The notes beneath the pieces are model-generated. The model searched no databases and was not told where the DNA came from. It saw only the letters and a list, made by a program, of their open reading frames with translations. From contig NZ_JAQWCQ010000008.1 of NCBI RefSeq assembly GCF_028705895.1, forward strand, positions 1 to 64,000: a stretch of 64,000 nt of DNA. Reading direction: 5' to 3'. The DNA comes from Massilibacteroides sp. GTDB lineage: Bacteria > Bacteroidota > Bacteroidia > Bacteroidales > Tannerellaceae. Below, one piece after another: positions 19,268-27,682 of this stretch (positions within the stretch are counted from its first letter, which is position 1; each line of letters starts with the position of its first letter). The position numbers and the translations under genes are program-made.

Positions 19268-20446
19268 TTAAGGAATGTACTTCATATAAAGTAATGCTTT
19301 CTTCAAATTCTTTCCTATCAGAAACGGCAGGATCAGAAAACTAAGCAACCACAGATATTCTCCAATACTATAATAAAGATCACGTCCGTTCAAGGCTTGA
19401 TCTATATAAATCAGGAAATAATGTCTCAACGGGAATAATTCAGCCAAGGCTTGTAACGTCGAGTGCATCCCCAATACCGGAAACGAAAAGCCCACAATTG
19501 AAAAAGAAATCATACCGAAAAGGCTGGCAAAACTTAATCCTAAACGTAATGTTGGTAACGTCCCAATCATAAATATTCCGACTGCCTGAGAAGCAATCAC
19601 AAGAAAAAAGATAGCAGTCAGCATCGGAAACCAACCTGATTGGAGAGGGAAAGAATTAAATCCATATAATACAGCACAAATCATAAATCCTATGATTGTA
19701 AAAATCACGGTGTAGGGAAGTAATTTCCCCAATAATGATTTAAAGAGACAGCCATGTCCCATTTTTAACCATTCTTCTGCTGTACCAAGCTTTATTTCTA
19801 CCCCAATACAATATACTGTCACCAAGAAAATCAGCAATTGTAATATTCCTGGAAGAATTGTATTATTTAAATAGACCGAATAATTCAGCCAGGGATTACC
19901 AAGGGCATGCGTATCAATTACTATAGGTTGCAACTGTCCCATAATCTGATCTGTCGATTTGCCTTGTGCTATGCCGGTTTGTAAACCTACAGAAGCACCG
20001 GCCAAGACAGAAATCGTCTTCATATCTCTGAACAACAGTGATGCTGCAATCAGGTACGTACCATTTGTGTAAAAAGAAAGTTTCGGTTGTTTACCAGATA
20101 CGGCATCTGTTCCAAAACCTTCAGGAATATAATAAATACCATAGACCTCCCCTTTTTGCATTGCAATACGCGCTTCAGTAAAGGAGTTCATTTTTTGCGT
20201 TATCTGAGTTTGCGTAAAAGCATCTAACTGGCGCACTAAAGTACGGGATGTAGCTGTATTATCTAAATCGACCAAAGCAACAGGTAAGTTTGTCGGCAAA
20301 CCGTCACGCATCAATGAGATAAAAAATACAACACTGATCGAAGGAGCTAACAGCAGACAGAAAAGATACAGCCTGTGCGATAGCAGACGCTTAATTTCTC
20401 TGACAGCAATAGCTCCAACGCCATATTTCTGCTGTCCGTAACTCAT
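19268..20446 (-). CDS. ABC-2 type transporter permease (first)
   Basis: A 392-residue paralogue of the next gene with the same architecture: N-terminal TM (about 26-46), large periplasmic loop with VALVDLDNTATSRTLVRQL and YGIYYIPEGF, then a C-terminal TM bundle. Related to YbhS/YbhR of the YbhFSR exporter. It overlaps the stop of the upstream HlyD-type gene by 4 nt (ATGA), which argues for translational coupling and a shared complex. Confidence 0.88.
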   Translation of the reverse strand: MSYGQQKYGVGAIAVREIKRLLSHRLYLFCLLLAPSISVVFFISLMRDGLPTNLPVALVDLDNTATSRTLVRQLDAFTQTQITQKMNSFTEARIAMQKGEVYGIYYIPEGFGTDAVSGKQPKLSFYTNGTYLIAASLLFRDMKTISVLAGASVGLQTGIAQGKSTDQIMGQLQPIVIDTHALGNPWLNYSVYLNNTILPGILQLLIFLVTVYCIGVEIKLGTAEEWLKMGHGCLFKSLLGKLLPYTVIFTIIGFMICAVLYGFNSFPLQSGWFPMLTAIFFLVIASQAVGIFMIGTLPTLRLGLSFASLFGMISFSIVGFSFPVLGMHSTLQALAELFPLRHYFLIYIDQALNGRDLYYSIGEYLWLLSFLILPFLIGKNLKKALLYMKYIP

Positions 20447-21456
20447 AACAGCGTATTACCTTTTTTCTTCAAAATAACAGACATACCCGGACGAAGTCCT
20501 TCTACAGTTTTTATCGGACGAGCGCGCACTTCAAAAGTTTTCACATCGTATTGTCCGGTCGTCTTTGTTGCTTTCCATGCAGCATAAGACCCCATATCCT
20601 TCATAAAATAAACTTTCATAGCTACCGGTTCATTTCCTAAAGCCGGGATAAAGCCATTCACTTCTGTTCCTATTTTTATGGCAGACAATAGATCTTCGCG
20701 AATACTGAAAGTCACCCACATGTCGTTCAAGTCTGCAATATTCATTATTGGGGCGCCTGTTCCGACTAATTCTCCGATTTCCGGGAAACGTTCAACTATT
20801 TCACCACTAATTGGAGAAAGCAATACTGATTCACTGATATAAGATTCAACCTCTGCCACAGCCCCTTCTGCACGTTCTAACGTTGCCGCTGCGGCTGCTT
20901 TATCCTCACGGCGTGCGCCTTCTTTAGCCATTTCATATTGTAAGGTTGCCGCTTTAGCCGTTGCTTCTGCTGCCTTGTAATTTGCCTCTGCTTCATCTTT
21001 TTTCTGAGCAGACATCACACCTTTTTCATAAAGATTCAAAACTCGATCAAACGATTTCTTTGCTATATCAAGTCCTGCCTGAGCCTTTTGACTAATTTCA
21101 TAAGCAGCTGCGATCTCTTGTGCCCGAGCTCCTGTCATTGCTTTTTGATTCTGGGCTGCTGCCGCTGATTGCATTGCTTCAGCCTGACGAAGTTTAGCCC
21201 TTACTTCCGGAGTATCTAAAAAGACTAACGTATCGCCGGCATTTACACGGTCGCCTTCAGCTGCACGATAAGCAGCAATACGTCCCGCTAATTTTCCGGA
21301 AACACGTACTTGAGTAGCCTCAGCCTGTCCCATTATCACATCATCCGATGGTGACAAAAGAAAAAAGCCGGCAAGTGCTACCAATCCGATTACGACCAGC
21401 ACGGTTATAAACGCCAGCATCATATTACTCATCGAAAACTTTTTTGTGTCGCTCAT
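20443..21456 (-). CDS. HlyD-family periplasmic adaptor (membrane fusion protein)
   Basis: 337 residues: a single TM anchor at about 12-35 (NMMLAFITVLVVIGLVALAG), a biotinyl-lipoyl-like half (about 50-80, SGKLAGRIAAYRAAEGDRVNAGDTL), a long Ala/Glu-rich alpha-hairpin (about 85-205) and the second lipoyl half with LLSPISGEIVERFPEIGELV, then a beta-barrel domain. It bridges the inner-membrane permeases and the TolC channel. It begins 19 nt after the TolC gene stop and overlaps the first permease gene by 4 nt. Confidence 0.92.
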   Translation of the reverse strand: MSDTKKFSMSNMMLAFITVLVVIGLVALAGFFLLSPSDDVIMGQAEATQVRVSGKLAGRIAAYRAAEGDRVNAGDTLVFLDTPEVRAKLRQAEAMQSAAAAQNQKAMTGARAQEIAAAYEISQKAQAGLDIAKKSFDRVLNLYEKGVMSAQKKDEAEANYKAAEATAKAATLQYEMAKEGARREDKAAAAATLERAEGAVAEVESYISESVLLSPISGEIVERFPEIGELVGTGAPIMNIADLNDMWVTFSIREDLLSAIKIGTEVNGFIPALGNEPVAMKVYFMKDMGSYAAWKATKTTGQYDVKTFEVRARPIKTVEGLRPGMSVILKKKGNTLL

Positions 21457-21475
21457 CTTTATATCTTTTAAGATT

Positions 21476-22819
21476 TTACTTTTCTATATCTAATTTCCCC
21501 ATTGATTTCATCAAATAAACTTTTGTTAGCTTCACCTCAATCTGCGCATCAATAAGATCCGATCCGGCAGACATCCAAGCCGTTTGCGCTTCCATCAGAT
21601 TCAATACAGGAATTACTCCTTCATTAAAACCAAGATTTGCATGACGAAGATTTTCTTCCGCCCTTTCCTTATTCTTCATCGAAGCACTCAATTTCTTATT
21701 CGCTTCATTTAATTTATAAGCAGATTGGGTCACTTCAAGTTCTATTTTCTCTCGGGCATCTTCTAATTCCAACCGCTTTATAGTAGTCTCCGCACGCGCA
21801 GAATTTCTTTTATGCACCCCTTCCCACCAACCGGACAAAGGAATTTTCATAGCAACTCCGACATTAAACATACCGCCAAACTCATTTTTAAATCCATTAA
21901 ATGAATTCGGATTCATTACTAAATAGTTTGCTGTTAAAGCAATATTAGGTAACATATCTGCTAAGACTAAAGCTTCTTTCTTTTTATAAATACGTTCAGC
22001 CAGATTCAGGCTTTTTAATTCCATCCGATTCAAAAAGGCTTCTTCTACATTTCCTACCGGCAAATCATCCGACATAGGTAAATCGGCTAACATCTCATCA
22101 GCTAATATATAAGATTCATTCATTGGTAAACCGCAAAGCTGCGCCAATAACATTCGTGATAAAGCAAGGCCATTTGCAACTTTGGTCTGAGCCATTTCCG
22201 CTTCGTTCAAACGTACCTTAACAGAAAGTCCATCAGCATATGTCGCCACTCCTTCTTTTATCATTTCCGACACATCCGAATCCATTTTATTCAGCAACAC
22301 AACATAAGAGTCTGCCAGATCTTTCTTATTGGCTAACGAAACCACCTGCCAATACACTTCGTCAGTCTTATAAATAACCTGTTGAAGTTTAAGATTATTC
22401 ATTGATTCGGCCAACTCCTGCGCATATTTTGTAATTTGATTATACGAGACAATCTTCCCACCCATAAAAACAGGCTGTACTAACGACACCCCTCCTATCC
22501 ATACATTTTCAATATCAAGACGGGTAGCCTCTTTAACCTGCGAGGGGATTAATGCCGACAAATCACCTAAAGCATTATAATCAACTAAATTAATATCTTT
22601 TTCATTCCACAGAAAAGTACCCGTAGCCGATAATTGTGGAAAAAACTTAGTAAAAGCAGCTTTTTTATCCGAAGATGAAATCTTTACTCGCTCACCTGCA
22701 ATCTGTAGTTCTTTATTATTTTTCACAGTCAACTGCCGGCATTCCTCAAGAGTAAGTATCCTCTGAGCATTTGCAGGCACAACCAATAGAGAAAGGAATA
22801 ATAGAAACAAATATTTCAT
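21476..22819 (-). CDS. TolC-family outer membrane efflux protein
   Basis: 447 residues from the ATG at 22819 (an upstream TTG in frame is less likely). Sec signal MKYLFLLFLSLLVVPANAQ, then the OEP repeat: RILTLEECRQLTVKNNKEL opens the first half, and long coiled-coil helices with NEAEMAQTKVANGLAL and the terminal LGFNEGVIPVLNLMEAQTAWMSAGSDLIDAQ are typical of TolC/OprM-like channels. It forms the outer-membrane exit for the HlyD/ABC-2 export system encoded after it. Confidence 0.92.
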   Translation of the reverse strand: MKYLFLLFLSLLVVPANAQRILTLEECRQLTVKNNKELQIAGERVKISSSDKKAAFTKFFPQLSATGTFLWNEKDINLVDYNALGDLSALIPSQVKEATRLDIENVWIGGVSLVQPVFMGGKIVSYNQITKYAQELAESMNNLKLQQVIYKTDEVYWQVVSLANKKDLADSYVVLLNKMDSDVSEMIKEGVATYADGLSVKVRLNEAEMAQTKVANGLALSRMLLAQLCGLPMNESYILADEMLADLPMSDDLPVGNVEEAFLNRMELKSLNLAERIYKKKEALVLADMLPNIALTANYLVMNPNSFNGFKNEFGGMFNVGVAMKIPLSGWWEGVHKRNSARAETTIKRLELEDAREKIELEVTQSAYKLNEANKKLSASMKNKERAEENLRHANLGFNEGVIPVLNLMEAQTAWMSAGSDLIDAQIEVKLTKVYLMKSMGKLDIEK

Positions 22820-22856
22820 GTTTATCAATCTTTTATATTAAACAATATGAGAACGT

Positions 22857-23762
22857 TTATTTCTCCAGAACAAAATTCTTTTTACCGATAAGATTACCAT
22901 CAGCAAAAATATCTACCCGATAAGTTCCCGGAGAAAGAAATTCTTCAATATCCCAATACATGACAACCGGAAGCTCCTCTCCTTCATACTCAACAATCCT
23001 TTTCATCGAATAATTTATCTCCTTTCCTTCAAATTCGAAAACATTTGTCCGGCTTTTCACCAATATATCATCATCAGGTTTCATAATCCTTACATAGATC
23101 GTTTTTTCTCCTACCGGAGCGGTTATATTTTTGGTGACAGTAAACTTAACGACAAATTGTTCCATTTTCTTTATTCGCGTCATGGTTTTTCCTCGCGAAT
23201 TTACAGGAGTAACCGTAATAGTAGCAGCATCTAACTTACTGGCTAATGTTACCCGTTCCGTCAATTTCTCTTTTTCTTTTGACAATTGCGCAGCTGTAGA
23301 AGTGGCCTGTTGGAATTTTTTCACAACCTCTTTATTCTCTTTCTTCAGCTGTTCATTGGCCGCATTTAAAGAATCTATCTGTATCACGTAGCTTCGCATA
23401 ATATTCCGTAGAGTAGCCAATTCTTTCTTCAACTCATTGATCCGTTTGGAATTTGTTGCTTTTACCGTACGAAGCTCCTCTAATAGTCTTTGTACCTTAG
23501 CTTGTTCTGTAGAAAGCAAAGCAACTAAAGAATCATTACCTATCTGGAATTTATACCCTTCGTACTGCAGTGACAATTCATTATATTCATCTTCGAGCAT
23601 TTCTTTATCCAAATCATATGTTTGGGTAATTTCATTAAGCTGCTCCCGTTGATGAAAAATATAATAAGCTGCTCCCGCAATAATCAGAATTAACACTACG
23701 ACAGTAATGATAAGTATTGAAAGCTTATTTATCTCTTTAGCTTCTTTATTCTCCATACTCAT
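22857..23762 (-). CDS. Membrane-anchored coiled-coil protein of unknown function
   Basis: 301 residues with no family I can name. Short basic/acidic N-terminus, one TM helix (about 14-34, LSILIITVVVLILIIAGAAYYIF), a heptad-rich coiled coil (about 35-175, with QRLLEELRTVKATN and ELKKELATLRN), then a C-terminal beta-sandwich-like domain (about 185-301) that ends in GTYRVDIFADGNLIGKKNFVLEK, which resembles an Ig-like or C2-like fold. The N-in topology would put the coiled coil in the periplasm. It ends 37 nt before the TolC start on the same strand and probably heads the export operon. The start may be Met1 or Met3. Confidence 0.75.
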   Translation of the reverse strand: MSMENKEAKEINKLSILIITVVVLILIIAGAAYYIFHQREQLNEITQTYDLDKEMLEDEYNELSLQYEGYKFQIGNDSLVALLSTEQAKVQRLLEELRTVKATNSKRINELKKELATLRNIMRSYVIQIDSLNAANEQLKKENKEVVKKFQQATSTAAQLSKEKEKLTERVTLASKLDAATITVTPVNSRGKTMTRIKKMEQFVVKFTVTKNITAPVGEKTIYVRIMKPDDDILVKSRTNVFEFEGKEINYSMKRIVEYEGEELPVVMYWDIEEFLSPGTYRVDIFADGNLIGKKNFVLEK

Positions 23763-23784
23763 ACGTTTTTTCTATTTAAACGCA

Positions 23785-23792
23785 CAAAGTTA
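23785..23792 (-). promoter_or_regulatory. -7 promoter box of the export operon
   Basis: Minus strand reads TAACTTTG, fitting TAnnTTTG, 23 nt upstream of the coiled-coil gene. Confidence 0.5.
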
Positions 23793-23949
23793 AGCTTTAA
23801 TCAAGTTATTAACGATAAGTATAACTTTTATTTACAAATTTTTAAAGCAATCCGAAAGAATAGCAAAGTATATGATTTTTAACAAAGAATATTATTATTA
23901 CTGCATTTTTTATATTTATTATTGTATAAATAATTAAAATAACAGCCAT

Positions 23950-25140
23950 ATGAAAAAAATCATAACAATTATTATTGCCGTTTTTTGGACAGGTTACACC
24001 TTCGGTCAACAGGCACTATGGGAAAAACAAGAAATAATATCTCCTGAAATACATGCAGACCAGACAGTAACATTCCGGTTAAATGCACCTAAAGCAAACC
24101 AAGTGCAAATAACAGGAGATTTCCTTCCTGCACAAAAACAAAAAACACCATTTGGAGAAGTTGACGGACCTGGAGTTGTGGATCTGGCAAAAAACGAAAA
24201 AGGGGTGTGGGAATATACATCGCCAATTCTCAAACCGGAGTTGTACGGTTATTCATTTATCATTGACGGATTCAAAACGACGGATCCGTCTAATGTATAT
24301 CTTATCCGGGATGTAGCTTCATTAACAAATGTATTCCTCATCGAGGGCGATAGGGCAAGTTTGTATAAAGTTAATGAGGTACCTCATGGAACAGTATCCC
24401 GTCGTTGGTATAATAGCCCTACTTTAGGTATTACCAGAAGAATTACCATTTACGCACCTCCCGGTTATGAAGAAAGCAGTAACAAATATCCTGTGTTTTA
24501 TTTACTTCACGGTATGGGTGGTGATGAAGAAGCATGGATTGCATTAGGCCGGACAGCACAGATATTGGATAATCTCATAGCTCAAGGTAAAGCCAAACCG
24601 ATGATCGTTGTTATGCCCAATGGGAATGTTGCTCAGGAAGCCGCACCCGGAGAATCGTCTTTGGGCTTTGTTAAACCAACCATGTCGTTACCCAAAACAA
24701 TGGATGGAGAAATGGAAAAAAGCTTTCCTGATGTGATGAATTTTATCGAAAAGAACTACCGGACAATAGAAGAAAAATCAGCTCGGGCTATAGCAGGACT
24801 CTCTATGGGTGGTTTTCACTCTTTACATATATCTAAAGAATACCCCGAAAAATTTGATTACGTGGGTCTATTCTCTGCCGCTATTTTACCCAGAGAGGGA
24901 AGTTCTTCTCCTATATATGAGAATACGGATGAAAAATTAAAGAAACAATTTAATAACCCACCTAAACTGTATTGGATTGCTATTGGCAAAACCGATTTTC
25001 TTTACGAGGCAAATCTGGACTATCGTAAAAAATTAGACGAGAAAGGTTATAAATATGTATATTACGAAAACGAAGACGGACATATCTGGAAAAACTGGAG
25101 GATTTATCTCACGGAATTTGCCCCCATGTTGTTCAAATAA
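23950..25140 (+). CDS. Secreted esterase of the feruloyl/acetyl-xylan esterase type
   Basis: 396 residues with a Sec signal (MKKIITIIIAVFWTGYTFGQQ), an N-terminal immunoglobulin-like E-set/CBM48-like domain (about 28-125, VTFRLNAPKANQVQITGDF) and a C-terminal alpha/beta-hydrolase of the esterase D / XynZ family. Nucleophile S285 lies in GLSMGG (283-288); H378 in EDGHIWKNW is the catalytic His and D357 region (GKTDFLYE) holds the acid. VFYLLHGMGGDEEAW is the oxyanion segment. Such enzymes remove feruloyl or acetyl groups from xylan-type plant glycans. It stands alone, with no carbohydrate-enzyme neighbours; a MITE-like element lies 115 bp downstream. Confidence 0.88.
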   Translation: MKKIITIIIAVFWTGYTFGQQALWEKQEIISPEIHADQTVTFRLNAPKANQVQITGDFLPAQKQKTPFGEVDGPGVVDLAKNEKGVWEYTSPILKPELYGYSFIIDGFKTTDPSNVYLIRDVASLTNVFLIEGDRASLYKVNEVPHGTVSRRWYNSPTLGITRRITIYAPPGYEESSNKYPVFYLLHGMGGDEEAWIALGRTAQILDNLIAQGKAKPMIVVMPNGNVAQEAAPGESSLGFVKPTMSLPKTMDGEMEKSFPDVMNFIEKNYRTIEEKSARAIAGLSMGGFHSLHISKEYPEKFDYVGLFSAAILPREGSSSPIYENTDEKLKKQFNNPPKLYWIAIGKTDFLYEANLDYRKKLDEKGYKYVYYENEDGHIWKNWRIYLTEFAPMLFK

Positions 25141-25246
25141 AAAGCGCTAAATTTCGACATAAAAACGTGATTTTTTCGGATCAGGCAAAATATCGGGTTG
25201 TTATGGTAATAATCCATCGTGATACGTCTATACTGCAAACTGGCAT

Positions 25247-25490
25247 TTTAGAGACCAATGTCATCAACTCAAACTTCTTGCTCCACTTTAGTCTTACTAT
25301 TCATCGAATAATTCCGGCTGAAAGCCGAGTATATATCAGCCCAACACAACGTGTTGGGTAATAGGACACCCTTCCTTTGCGGCCTGAAAGGACAGTATAA
25401 ACCTACCCTAATAGTTGGGCTATAATATAGCAGGCTTTCAGCCTTAAAACCAAACTGTATAGCTTAAGTTGATGACATTGGTTTAGAGAC
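25247..25490. mobile_element. MITE-like element with terminal inverted repeats and target duplication
   Basis: The element at 25255-25481 (227 bp) has 15-bp perfect terminal inverted repeats (CCAATGTCATCAACT at 25255-25269 and its complement at 25467-25481), continuing imperfectly for about five more bases. It is flanked by direct repeats TTTAGAGA, at 25247-25254 and 25482-25489, extendable to 9 bp if the next C is counted. No transposase is encoded. Terminal repeats plus an 8-9 bp duplication are the mark of a DDE-type transposition event; families such as ISL3, IS66 or IS256 make duplications of this size, but I cannot name the parent. Confidence 0.75.
25316..25443. repeat. Nested inverted repeats inside the MITE-like element
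   Basis: GGCTGAAAGCC (25316-25326) pairs with GGCTTTCAGCC (25433-25443), and AGCCCAAC (25338-25345) pairs with GTTGGGCT (25414-25421). Between them lies a local hairpin, CCCAACAC-aac-GTGTTGGG (25340-25358), which competes for the same AGCCCAAC strand. The whole can fold as a branched structure. Similar GGCTGAAAGCC motifs occur in REP-like repeats of several phyla, which is memory, not a search result. Confidence 0.6.
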
Positions 25491-25719
25491 TACGCTGAGC
25501 AGAGGCTTCCAACAAAATCAATCCCGTTCATATTCTTGATTTACAATACATTAAAATCAATCGAATAGTTTTGGTTTTTTGTGTTTTATTTTGACAAATA
25601 GATACTTTTTTCGTCCTTTTACTTACGCGTAAAAAAATGTCCATCCTTGTTTTTCGATTTATAGTATCGTTTTAGACCAATAAATATTGTATTTAGACTA
25701 AAATAGCCCGTTTTTTACC

Positions 25720-25761
25720 GAAAATATAAAGGTTATTTTCTGAAAAATATCCTTTATATTC
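25720..25761. repeat. Diverged relative of the long hairpin repeat
   Basis: AATATAAAGG (25723-25732) and CCTTTATATT (25751-25760) form the outer stem; TTATTTT and AAAAATA continue it with one mismatch around a short CTG loop. The preceding ACCGAAAATATAAAGG is identical to the left end of the hairpin at 26159, which links the two. Confidence 0.5.
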
Positions 25762-26158
25762 AAAAAAAGAATAGAATCTTTTTCCAAAAAGAATAGGGAG
25801 ATTTTATCCATTGCCTTTTTTTGTTCAATTTTGATAATTCAAAAAAAACGGGCATGCCGTATCGTGCGTTTTAAGAGTGGTTTTTCGGTGTTTGTTTTTC
25901 GGGTACATATATTGTCATTTTATTTAATAAAGCGCGTTAAAACAACGCTATTGAAGCCGACGACAATTTGTCTGAAAATGATAAATTTTGCTATTATTTT
26001 GTTTTTTATTTCACTTTTTTATATTTGCTGTCCACGATTTGTTTTAACCTATCGAGGTAATCCCATTAAAAACGACATAATCCAAGTGTAATAACAACCG
26101 GGGTATCGGACTGATCCGCTTTTTATTTTGTTGAAAATCAACGAATAAAACACCACCG

Positions 26159-26221
26159 AAAATATAAAGGATATAATTGCAAAAATAAAGGATATTTTTG
26201 CAATTATATCCTTTATATTTT
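26159..26221. repeat. 29-bp perfect hairpin, copy 1
   Basis: Left arm 26159-26187, loop AAGGA 26188-26192, right arm 26193-26221; every base of the 29-bp stem pairs. The stem includes ATATAAAGGATATAATTGC. The same structure, with one base pair exchanged, is at 54612-54676, and the upstream flank GTTGAAAATCAA-GAATAAA-CACC is shared too, so the repeat unit is about 100 bp. It is followed by TTT on the plus strand but no gene ends next to it. Confidence 0.8.
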
Positions 26222-26321
26222 TTCACGCGTTACTATCGGTTAAATAATGCTGATGAATATAACTTATTTTGGTTTTATTTGTTACTCTAAATAGTAAATA
26301 TGTTGTATCAAAAATTATAAT

Positions 26322-27677
26322 ATGACCATGGAATACGATTTGGCTATTATCGGAGGTGGCCCTGCCGGTTATAATGCGGCCGAAAAGGCAGCTTTGGGCG
26401 GTTTGAAAACTGTTCTCTTTGAACGAAACGCTGTTGGTGGTGTTTGTTTGAACGAGGGCTGCATCCCCACGAAAACCCTTTTATATTCTGCAAAAACATT
26501 AGATAACATTAAAAGTGCCGGCAAATACGGAATTATTGCGGGTGGTGATCCATCGTTTGATTTAGACAAGATCATCAGTCGTAAAAATAAAGTTGTTCGT
26601 AAATTGACTGCCGGTGTGCGTGGAAAACTAACCTTTAGTGGTGTTGAAATTGTTCAGGGAACAGCTGTTATTACCGGAGAAGAACACGAAACGATTCATA
26701 TTTCGTGTGGAGATCAGATATACAGCGTCAGATACGTTCTTGTTTGCACCGGTTCTGACACAGTGATTCCTCCTATACCGGGACTTTCTGATGTTTCTTA
26801 CTGGACATCTAAGGAAGCCCTTGAATCAAAAGAATTACCGAAATCACTTGCTATTATCGGAGGTGGTGTTATAGGTATCGAGTTTGCTTCTTTCTTTAAT
26901 AGTATGGGCGTAAAGGTTCATGTGATTGAAATGATGCCTGAGATTTTAGGTGCTATGGATAAAGAAACATCCGCCATGTTAAGGGCTGACTATTCCAAAC
27001 GGGGAGTAAATTTCTTGTTGGAAACAAAGGTAGTTGGTGTCAGCAGTAAAGGTGTAGATGTGGAAAAAAACGGAAAGACGGAAACGATCGAAGCAGATCG
27101 TGTTTTAGTAAGCGTCGGCCGTCGTGCCGTTACGCAAGGTATTGGTCTGGAAAGTCTTAATATAGAATTACTTCGTAATGGAGTTCGGGTGAATGAATAT
27201 ATGCAAACAAGTCACCCTCGCGTTTATGCAGCTGGCGATATTACCGGCTTCTCCATGTTGGCACATACAGCTATTCGTGAAGGAGAAGTAGCAATCAGTC
27301 ATATTCTGGGTGAAAATGATCCGATGAGCTATAGAGCTATTCCGGGTGTTGTATATACCAATCCGGAAATAGCGGGTGTAGGTAAAACAGAAGAAGAGCT
27401 GCAAGCAGAAGGAATTCCGTATAATGTATTAAAATTACCAATGGCCTACTCCGGTAGATTTGTTGCCGAAAATGAAACAGGTTCCAGTCTTTGTAAAATA
27501 ATTGTCGATACTGATGAACGGATCATCGGTTGTCATTTATTGGGCAATCCGGCATCTGAACTGATCGTTCTCGCAGCAGTGGCAATCGACAATGGTGCAA
27601 CGGTAGAAGAATTCAGAAAGCATGTTTACCCTCACCCGACTGTCGCTGAAATTATCCACGAAACCCTGTTTTCATAA
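26322..27677 (+). CDS. lpdA: Dihydrolipoyl dehydrogenase (E3)
   Basis: Reoxidises the dihydrolipoyl group of the E2 subunit with NAD+. 451 residues. FAD motif IIGGGPAGYNAA (9-20), the redox-active disulfide C42/C47 in GGVCLNEGCIPTK, NAD motif AIIGGGVIGIEFASFF (near 185), the second FAD motif YAAGDITG and the C-terminal dimer-interface His-Glu pair in HPTVAEIIHE. It heads a five-gene operon for a 2-oxoacid dehydrogenase complex; the lipoate ligase gene begins 5 nt after its stop. The start may be Met1 or Met3. Confidence 0.95.
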   Translation: MTMEYDLAIIGGGPAGYNAAEKAALGGLKTVLFERNAVGGVCLNEGCIPTKTLLYSAKTLDNIKSAGKYGIIAGGDPSFDLDKIISRKNKVVRKLTAGVRGKLTFSGVEIVQGTAVITGEEHETIHISCGDQIYSVRYVLVCTGSDTVIPPIPGLSDVSYWTSKEALESKELPKSLAIIGGGVIGIEFASFFNSMGVKVHVIEMMPEILGAMDKETSAMLRADYSKRGVNFLLETKVVGVSSKGVDVEKNGKTETIEADRVLVSVGRRAVTQGIGLESLNIELLRNGVRVNEYMQTSHPRVYAAGDITGFSMLAHTAIREGEVAISHILGENDPMSYRAIPGVVYTNPEIAGVGKTEEELQAEGIPYNVLKLPMAYSGRFVAENETGSSLCKIIVDTDERIIGCHLLGNPASELIVLAAVAIDNGATVEEFRKHVYPHPTVAEIIHETLFS

Positions 27678-27682
27678 AGCAG

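Larger units (their letters stand above)
25141..26321. other. 1.2-kb non-coding island rich in palindromes
   Basis: No credible coding frame: short frames here overlap the repeats and lack homology or start signals. The region holds a MITE-like insertion (25247-25490), a palindrome TTACGCGTAA (25623-25632), a diverged hairpin (25720-25761), a TCTTTTT-cc-AAAAAGA hairpin (25777-25792) and a 29-bp perfect hairpin (26159-26221). The rest is AT-rich with no pattern I can name. The lpdA promoter must lie near its right end but no clean TAnnTTTG box is seen. Confidence 0.6.

Noticed and set aside
25167..25361. Plus-strand frame of 64 codons across the left end of the MITE-like element
   Set aside because: It spans the target duplication and terminal repeat, so it cannot be an old gene, and it lacks a transposase motif.
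25831..26091. Short plus-strand open frame of 86 codons in the non-coding island
   Set aside because: Low-complexity, Phe/Ile-rich sequence, no homology that I recognise and no start signal; the region is built of repeats.
26044..26226. Minus-strand open frame of 60 codons across the long hairpin
   Set aside because: It only reads through the AT-rich palindrome arms.
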